Positions 1 through 10,300 of a DNA stretch of 64,000 bases are shown here, piece by piece (within the stretch, counting starts at the first letter, position 1; each line of letters begins with the position of its first letter). Where the stretch lies: NCBI GenBank assembly GCA_965657545.1, contig CBFHOG010000002.1, forward strand, positions 62,001-126,000. Reading direction: 5' to 3'. The stretch is from UBA7446 sp965657545. Its GTDB lineage: Bacteria; Bacteroidota; Bacteroidia; Flavobacteriales; Flavobacteriaceae. The position numbers were made by a program, and so were the translations under genes. The notes under the pieces are model-generated. The model did no database searches, was not told the DNA's origin, and worked only from the letters and a program-made list of their open reading frames with translations.

Positions 1-3000
1 GCTGGTCCTGCAACCATTGACTATTGTGAAACAAATACAGTTATTGCGTTAAATAATAGTACAGAGCTTTATGCGGACAATATTTTATGGACAACCAGCG
101 GGTCTGGTAGTTTCTCGCCTAGTGCTTCTGTTTTAAATCCGCAGTATTTCCCGTCAACCACAGATATTGCAAATGGTTCAGTGTTGTTAACGTTAACAGG
201 ATCGCAAAATCCTGGAAATTGCGGTGCGCAAAGTTCAGATGACGTACGCATTAATTTTATAGAGCTGCCAACGGCTAATGCCGGGCCTGACGCCACAATT
301 TGTGATGATAATTCGTACACGCTTGGTCTAGCTACTGCTACCAACTATTCCTCTGTAACTTGGACAAGTTCAGGAACAGGTACTTTTGACAACAACACCA
401 TACAAAATGCGACCTACACACCCAGCGCACAAGACATTGCATTAGGTTCACCCATCACATTAACTGTCACAACTGTGGGTATTGGTCCTTGTCAAGTTAC
501 GGAGTCTGATAGTATGGTACTCACGCTTGCACCAAGTCCAGAAATGGAAATTGGCAATGACCGTTTCTTATGTGAAAATACAGATCTATCAATTAATCTA
601 AATGCAGGAGTTGATGTAAGCCATGTGGACACCAACTCCTACCAATGGACGTCTTCTGGAACAGGAACATTTCTGCCTGCAAACACACTTTCAACTGTTT
701 ACCAACATAGTCCACAAGATTTAGCTGCTGGAATTCCGATTCAAATCACGCTGACAGCACAACCTTTGGCACCATGCGCAACGCCAATAAGCGATAGTTT
801 TATGTTAACGCTTGTTGAAAACCCAACAGCAACCGTAGGGCCAACTGCAATAACAATCTGCGATACAGGCCATACATTTAACCAAGCTGCTGCTACAAAT
901 TATCAAAGTATTCAGTGGACAAACTTGAATGGTACTGGAACGATTCAAAACAGCACCAGTGAAAACGCTACTTATATTCCTAGTCAAGCAGATATCAATG
1001 CTGGAACAGTAACCTTGCGATTCACTGCAAACCCAATCAATCCATGCCTGGCAGTTGCTGAAAAAGATGTTGCTGTTACCATCCAGCCGTCTGCAAAAGT
1101 TTATGCAGGTGATGATGCCGTCATCTGTGAAGGAGATATATTTGTAGTAGCTACAGCAACCGAAGCCAACACAGCGGCTTTGCAATGGTCTTCTCCCACA
1201 GGAGGAACTTTTTCAAATGGAACTGGCTTAGCACCAACCTTCACCCCTTCTCCAGCGGAAATTGCCGCAGGACAAGCCACACTAGTGCTAACGGGTCAGC
1301 CAGAAAGCCCTTGTACAACGGCTGTTTCCGATACCATGATATTGACCATACAAAACCAGCCTGATGTTGAGGCGGGTACCAATACCACTATCTGTGAAGG
1401 AGATACCTATCAAACCAATACAGCTACGTTAAATTATTCTGGTGGAAGCACATGGACCACAAGCGGTACCGGTAGTTTTACCAACAGTGCAGACCTAAAC
1501 ACAACCTACACCCCTTCTGCTGGAGATATTACCAATGGGTTTGTTGAGCTTACCCTCACAGCCAATGCCATTGGCCCATGTGCTGGAACAATAGCCGATG
1601 TGGTTAGAATTACCATCGCTCCTAAAGCAACAGTGTCTGTAGTTCCTGATGCAGCAACAATATGTGCTGACGATAATTATTCATTTAGTACAAGTCAGAT
1701 CCTTGACAGTAATGTAAGCAGCTTTAATTGGATTACTACTGGAGATGGAACTTTTTCCGATGCAACTGAAGAAGCGCCAACCTATATTCCAGGACCGGGC
1801 GATGTAATTAGCGGAAGCGTTACGCTAACTATTGAAGTGAGTGCCGATAGTGCTTGTTCAAATCCGACAGATCAAGATAACTTTACATTAACTATAGATC
1901 CAAAACCAACAATTGATTTATCAGCTGCAGCTACTACCGTTTGTTTCGGCAGTCAGTTAACTATCAATTCCACGATAAATAATTATCAAACCATTACTTG
2001 GGAGATTATAAGTGGTGGCGGAACCCTTGTTGCTGGTGGAAATTCAGAGAATCCCATCTATGAGCCTGGGGTAAATAGCGAAGTCGTTCGCCTTAAAGTT
2101 TCTGCAACGGGAATTAATCCTTGTACGGTTACCGAAACACAAGAATTGGTTATCAATGTAACAGGAATGCCAGAAATCACTGCTTTCCCTGTGGACAGTG
2201 AGAGTTGTGACATACTTCCTTATGCTATTAGCGGCACATCGACAAACAGCAAAGAAAGTAACGTTTTATGGACAACTAGTGGTAGCGGAACATTTGACAA
2301 CCCAGCAAATTTAAACCCAACGTATACGCCAACATTGGCGGATGTAGCTGTTGGTTTTGTAGATCTTACAATGACAGCCATTGCTGCTTCACCATGTGTG
2401 GCGACAGTTAACGATTCAGATACTTTCCGCCTAACACTTACCATGGCGCCTTCAGTAGACGCAGGTGCTGATGACACTTTGTGTATCGACAGCAACTATA
2501 CCATTACTGATGCTAGTGCGTCTAATACACTTGATTATTCCTGGACATCAAATGGAACTGGAACATGGCAAAATCAAAATACGCTAAATGCGACTTATAT
2601 TCCAAGCGACGTAGATAAAGCTAATGGTTTTGTTATACTGTCCTTAACTGGAAATGGAAACGGAAGCTGTGATCCCGTTGTAGACCAAAAACGTATTGAT
2701 ATTATACCAACACCTGTAGTAGATGTAATTTCCACAGCAGATTATTGTACTAACAAACCAGGCATATCACTTAGTGCAACAACACTAGAGAACTACAGCA
2801 CTGTTGAGTGGTTTACGTCAAGTACATCGGGAACATTTTCTGCAACGAATACAACTACAACCACCTATTACCCTTCCGCCGATGATTATGCAACTGGTCA
2901 GGTAACCATTACACTTAGAGCCAATCCGCTAACGCCTTGTGCAAGCTTCGAAGAAGACGCCATGATACTGCAATTTGTTCAAGCCCCAGAAGTAGATGCA

Positions 3001-6000
3001 GGTGTTGATCAAATTATTTGCGAAGATCAATCAGCAAATCTAAGCGCAACGGTCGATAACTATAACGACTTGCTATGGACCACAAGCGGTACAGGAACAT
3101 TCGAAAATGGAGTGAACACAATTTCAAATCCTGTGTATATCCCCAGTAATTTGGATATACAAAATGGCTTTGTGACGCTCACCCTTACAGCTAGTGGAGA
3201 TGCTACTTGTGCACCTACTACTGATGAATTACGTATAGATTTTGCTTCTAATCCAACAGTTACTATTGGTAGTGACCTAACTTACTGCGAAAACGAAGTG
3301 GTAACACTTAGTGATGTTGTCGTTCTAGATGCATCATCCATTTTGTGGGAAACTACTGGCCTGGGAATTCTAACAAATGTAAACACGGCAAGCCCAACAT
3401 ATACGCCAGCCACCAACGAGCTAGGGCCTGTTACACTAAAACTAACAGTGAATGCAACCAACCCCTGTACGGAAACGCAAACTCACACCAAAATAATTAA
3501 TTATGTAGCCAACCCAGAAGCCAATGCAGGTCCTGACCTATCCTATTGTGAAGCCGATGGAAATATAACCATATCGTCAGCAACAGCAAGTACAGGAGCT
3601 ACCGTAACTTGGAATATTATTGTTGGTAATGGTTCTTTATCAAATAACACAACAGTTAGTCCAACCTACAGCCCATCTACACAAGATTACATCAATGGTG
3701 AGGTAAGGCTAGAACTACGTGCGCTAGGAACTGGAGGGTGTGCAGATGCAACAGATGAACTTATCATTACTTTAACTCCTACCCCGTTGGTAAATGCAGG
3801 GCCTGATGCATTTATTTGTCAAAACGAAACCTTTACTTCATCAAATGCTTCGGTTAGTTATTCTTCCAACTTTGTATGGTCAACTCCAGATGGTTTGGGT
3901 ACGCTTAGTGCATCTCCAAATGACCCAAACGTTTCCTACACTCCAGCAACAGGAGAAGTAGGTACTGTAAAACTGGTACTAACAGCTCAATCAAATAATG
4001 GTTGTTCAACAGTGGTTCAAGATGAAGTATTAGTTACCATAAATCCACCTGCAACAGCTGACGCCGGTGTTGATCAAAACCTTTGTGAGGGCGATATCGT
4101 ATTATTAAGTGGTATTGCTACAAATAGCACAAATACAATTTGGACATCTACGGGAAGTGGTGTGTTTGTACCTGATGCCAATTCGTTAAATGCACAATAC
4201 CAACCATCTCCAGGAGATTATTCTTCTGGAAACATAACCCTAACACTAACTGTTGATGGCATTGGAAGCTGTGCTACGGAGACAGATGATATGATAGTAA
4301 CTTTTGCACCCGGTCCTGATGTATTCGCTGGTGCAGATGCAGAAATTTGTGTTGGTGATAATTATAACCTGACTGATGCTACATTAATCAATGGGCAAAA
4401 TATACAATGGTCCATTGTTGATGGTGATGGGTCATTTATCGGTAGTGTGAATAGTATCAATCCTACCTACTCGCCTGGACCACAAGATTTAATTGATGGA
4501 GTTGTTACCTTACGCCTGTCTGCAGATGGCGTTACCCCTTGTTTAAATACGACAAGTGATGATGTTGTTATCACTATAACACCTCTACCTACACTTCGTG
4601 TGGTTCCGAACTTTACAGTTTGTGAAGGGGAAATAACGATAACAGGTACACAAGCAGCCAATTACAGTAATGTTCAATGGCAAGTTTTTCAAGGAAGTGG
4701 AACATTAAACGTTTCAGATCCACTTGTGCCAATCTATACAACTACTTCTACGGATGTGGCTAACGGTACTGTAACCTTAAGGGTAACTGCCGATGGAACT
4801 GGAGCATGTTCTGGAACTTCTGTTCAAGAAGATATTACACTCACTGTCTCCGAAAGCGGCACCGTAAACGCAGGTTCTGCTATGGCGAGTTGCGAAACAG
4901 CTAGCTATACATTCGCTAATAATGCACAAACAGCTAATGTGGCTAATTTATTTTGGACTCATAACGGCACGGGAACAATAACGAGCGGTCAGGGAACACT
5001 TACGCCGACATATACGCCTGCTGTAGGAGAGACTGGAACGATCACCTTTACATTAGAAGCAGATCAACTAAGTCCTTGTTCAGGTAAGTTATCAGATACC
5101 GTTACGCTTGAACTCATCGCCAACCCAGAAGCAGATGCAGGGTCAAGCTTTACTACATGCGAAGGTAGTTTTACTCTAAATGGAGTCATCAGCAATGCCA
5201 ATTCATTCCAATGGTCTGGCGGTGCTGGGATATTCAGTCCGAATAATAATAATTCACTTACACCTACATACACACCGACAGCTCAGGAAATTAGCCAAGG
5301 ATTTGTAAGTATTATTCTTACAGCTGAAGCAATTGCACCGTGTAGTACACCAGCAACAAGTCTTGTTACTGTATACTTTGATGATGCTGTGTCTGTAGAT
5401 GCAGGACCAGCTACGGCTGCTATTTGCGCAGGAGATTCTTACACGCTTAGCACTGCAAACATTTCGAATTTTTCTGCTTTCCAATGGAGCACTTCAGGTA
5501 CAGGTACTTTTAGCCCGAACGAAAGTGACCAAAACCCAACATACACCCCTTCAGCAAGTGACATGGCAAGTGGCCAGGTAATCTTGACCCTCAATGCCCT
5601 AGGAAATGGAACCTGTACAACAGCTTCAGATGATTTGGTTTTATCAATTGATCCATTACCTAGCGTTTCAACATCGTCTTCAACTCTAACGTTCTGTGAC
5701 GACGTTTCGCAAGTATCTATTTCTGGAGTTAGTGCTGCGAATTATAATCCCGCAAGTCTTGTATGGATAACTGACGGAGAAGGCTATTTTATTAACAACA
5801 ACGCACTAAATCCTGAATATGTTCCACAAGGTACTGATTTCACAACTGGTGTTACTGTTAACGTAACAGTAAGTGGCGTCAGCTCGAAGGCATGCAGTAG
5901 CGCGTTTGCAGAAGCTGAAATTGATCTTAATTTTTCCCCAGCTGTAAATGTATTTGCTGGTGCTACAGCAGCAGAAATTTGTGACAATGAAACATACTCC

Positions 6001-7317
6001 ATCACCAATGCAACGGTATCACCAAATGCAACTGTTTTGTGGTCGACAAATGGCACAGGGAATTTTAGCAATACAAATATTTTAAACCCAATCTACACAC
6101 CTAGTGCATCAGATATCACCAAAGGATCGGTTCAGCTTACCATAACTGGCACTGGAAACTCTGCATGTAATCCTGCCAGTGACTCATTTACACTATCTAT
6201 TATACGGCAGCCTATTATATCACTTGTGCAAAATATATTTAACATTTGCTCATCTGAATCAGAAGTAGCCATCACTGGTGTTACAATTCAAAACGAAGAT
6301 TCTTTTATTTGGAGTCATGATGGGCAAGGCTCATTTAAAGTATCCAATACAACATTAAATCAGGTTTACATACCTGCTGGGAATGATTTCAATAAGGGTG
6401 TGACCTTAACACTCACAGCAAACGGTTCAGGCTTGTGTGCAGCGTCTCCAGAAGTAGAACAAATTGAAATCAACTTTTATGAAGAGGTTCTTGTGGATGC
6501 AGGAACTGACCAAGCGGGAATATGTGCTAACGAAAGTTTCCAAATAACAAATGCTTCTGCAACTAATGCCGCACGTTTTGCGTGGTCTGCTCCTGGGGCT
6601 GATGGTACATTCTCTGAAACAACAACCAACATCAACCCCATATTTACACCTGGGCCAACGGATATCAGCAACGGAACAGTTACGCTTCGCCTAACCGCAT
6701 TTGGTCAGGGTAGTTGTCCAGATGTGTCTGACGAAATAACACTTACTATTGATCCAGTTGTTGATGTATATGCTGGGGCAGATGTTGTGCTTTGTGCCTC
6801 TGAACCAAGCTATACTCTTTCAGATGCTTTTGCAAATAACTACCAATCTGTAAGCTGGTCAAAGAATGATGGCACCAACGCTGGCTTTACAAATATTAAC
6901 GATCTAAATTCACAGTATATTTTCACAGATGAGGAGAAGGAAGATGGTTTCGTTACGTTAATTATCAAAGGGTATGGAGCAAATAATTGCTCAACTACTG
7001 TTGAAGACAGTGTCACAATTTCGTTCATACCGACGGTAACTTTTTCTGCTGGAAGCGACGGTAATGTTTGTTATGGCTCATCTTATATAGTGAGTGATGC
7101 GTCCATTAATTCAGGAAGCTATGACGCCATTCAATGGACAACAACTGGTACTGGAACACTCCTTTTTGCTAATACCTTAACACCTGAGTATATTCCTAGT
7201 GCAGGTGATTTAGCCTCTGCAAGCAAACAAGTAATACTCACTATGACGGTAACTCCTAAGTCGGTTTGCGGTGCAACCCCAGTACAAGACGCTATCACAT
7301 TAACAATTGATGAAGCT
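1..7317 (+). repeat. Tandem protein repeat array A (about 27 modules of 85-90 codons)
   Basis: Each module runs roughly: AG-D then IC, a stretch ending in W-T-(S/T)-SGTGTF, N--LNPTYTPS--DI, a G-V-LTLTA strand, then PC and a D---LTI-P end. I counted about 27 starts, the first cut by the window edge. The copies are strongly diverged in DNA, so this is an old protein-level array rather than recent tandem duplication. Confidence 0.85.
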
Positions 7318-10300
7318 ATTAGTGGAACAGCGAGTATTCAAGGAAATGCAACTATTTGCGAAGGTGAAACAATTACATACACGCTAACTGGCCTAAGCGG
7401 AGCTTCAACCTATAATTGGACCGTTCCTAGTGGCGCAAGTATCATATCTGGCGACGGAACAAATCAAATAACACTTAAGTTCGATGCTTTCAATCAAAAT
7501 ACCAATGCGACACTTGCAGTAGTTGCTGCTAACGATTGTCCTAATACCGACACTACAGCTACACTTGACTTACAAATTTTTGCTGATCCTGAACTTCAAC
7601 TTTTAAGCGGAAGTAGTCAAGCTAAAATTTGTACCGATGATCTTATGACGCCTATTGTCTATGAACTCAAAGGAGGAGCTAATGATGCAAGCATTGAGTG
7701 GTTTAATTCAGGTATTGCTGTTCCAACTCCAAATGGTCTTGTGTTTTCATCTAATGGAACTCAAGCCGAAATTTCTGGAACTCCTGATAGTGTAACCAAT
7801 GAAACTGTTTATACTTATAAGTTAACAGCCTCCACTCTTGGCTGTACTGCCACAGCTGTAGAAATGGGTGAAATAACATTACTGGCCACACCAAAAGCTT
7901 CGCTTGGACCAACAAGTAACAATGTTCAAGTTCTTTGTGAAGGAGGTTCGCTGCTGCCTATTGAATATTCATTAAACAATGCAACCAATTATACATTAAA
8001 TTGGATTGGCGCTCAGCCCACAGGATTTGATGTAGTTTTTAATAGCGCAACTGGCTCACTTGTCATTTCAGGAAATGCAGATAGTGTTTCTCAACAAACT
8101 ATTTACAGCTATGCAATAATCCCACAAAACACAACAAGTGGATGTTCGGGGGCAGAAAAAACAGGGCAAATCACGGTAAATGCTGATAGTGAAATTTCGC
8201 TTTCGTCTGCTAATAATATTCAAACTATATGTGAAGGCACGGCAATTGATGATATTCTTTACACCTTGGGTGGTGATGCAACAAATGTTAGTCTTTCCGG
8301 AAGTGCATCATCGTGGATGAATGCTACTGTAAGTGCTGGGGTAATAACCATCAGTGGTAGCCCAACAGATAATATTACCTCAACTACAAGTTATAACTAC
8401 AGTATTACAACTACTGGAGGCAACTGTGTGGAAAAAACACTGAATGGAACTATTGAAGTAACGCCTTCTCCATCAATTTCTCTGAATACTTCAAGTTTAG
8501 GTACCACCTCTCAAACCGTTTGTGAAGGTCAAGCCATACAAACGATAACACTAGACCTCAATGATTTAGGTAGTAATTCAAATGTAATTGTTTCAAACCT
8601 CCCTGTGGGAGTTAATTATAATGTTTCCGGAAATACATTGACCATAGCTGGTACGCCAACGAGCGTTAATACGTTTACTGCATATAATTACTTGGTAGAG
8701 GTTCGGTCGGGAGTAAACAATTGTACGAACACATTTAACGGAACAATTCAAGTTCAAGCCCAAGACGAAATCACCATACAGCCAGGAACAAATAGTTCGG
8801 GAAGCTACTGTGTTGGTGATGTAATTTCTCCTATTACCTATAATTTTGCTGGTGGAACTACAGGGGCTGTTATTGAATGGACATCAAACGGAACGGTAAT
8901 ATCAGGAAATCCACCTGGAATTTCAACCTCTGTGAATGCTAACAGTATTACAATTTCAGGAAGTCTAACTGCCAATGTAAGCACCCAAACTGAATATGGC
9001 TATACCATTACAAGCGTAAATTCAGGTATTTGTAGCAGTACAACAAGTGTTGTGGGTAGCCTAACACTAGATCCGCAACCCAGTCTAATCCTCAATACCC
9101 TCAGTGGACAAATCAATCAGCAAGTTTGTGAGAGCATTGCTATTGATGACATCATTTATGATGTAAGCGGTGCTAATACAGTTCAAATTGATTGGGATAT
9201 TACGCCAAATGGTATTAGCAGTCAGTTCAATGCTGCAAGCGGACAGTTTACCATTTCTGGAACGGTACAAAATATCAATGCCGATGCTGTTTACAACTAC
9301 ACTATTGTGGCAGAAAATCAAACTACCGGATGTAAATCTGTAAATCGCTCTGGAAGGCTTTCTGTTTTTGCGGCGCACGAATTAAATCTGTCTTCTGGGT
9401 CTACCACAGCCAGTCAAGAGTTTTGTGAGAGCACAGCACTTCCTAATGACATTATCTATGACCTTGGTGGTGGCGCTACTAGTGCTAAAGTGGTTGGATT
9501 AGATAGTACAGGACTAAACTGGATAGTGACGGGAAATCAGCTGATAATTAGTGGTACACCCAGTATTGATATATCCACACAACAAACATTAAATTATACT
9601 GTTGAAACTATTGGAAATAGTTGTGGAAGTACGTCGCTCACTGGATTTATTCGACTAAACCCCGACACAAAAATTAATATTGCTGCTTCATCTGGAGCTT
9701 TAAATCAAACTCTTTGTGAAGGTATAGGAATTCAAGATATCGTATTTGATATTCCCGAAGCCTATTGGGCTTACGAAGTTTCGGGACTACCCAATGGTGT
9801 ATCGCCCAGCTATGATAGCACAACAAAACAGTTGACTATTTCTGGAACCCCTTCAAACAATATTTCTTCGGACCAAACCTATAACTATCTTGTTAAGGCC
9901 ATTAACCAAACTGGATGTGACAGTCCTGTGTTTACTGGAACTATTGCAGTTACAGCGGGGCCTGAACTTACGAACTTAGGTACCTCTGGTACACTTAATC
10001 AGAGTGTTTGTGTGGGAAGTGACATTAATAAAATAAGTATTCGTTTTGCAAATAGCATAACGCCATTTATTTCCAATTTACCTAGTGGGCTTAATACCCA
10101 GGTTATTGGAGATATATTTGAAATTACTGGAAACATCACGCAAGGTGGTCAGTACACATTTGATATTGCTACGACCAATAGTGTTTGTGCGGCGCCTGTC
10201 AGTATTGGTGTTCAAATTGACGTGTTGCCTAACTTTAATATTCTTGACCAAGTTGAAGCCGGATATAAAGATGACCTATCGATTGATATTGGTGCTTCAC

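Noticed and set aside
181..183. GTG as start of the giant adhesin
   Set aside because: The frame and the repeat pattern continue unbroken to base 1, so the gene begins outside the window.
1..10245. CRISPR-like or DNA-level tandem repeats
   Set aside because: The repetition is at protein level with diverged DNA; no identical short repeats with spacers are present.
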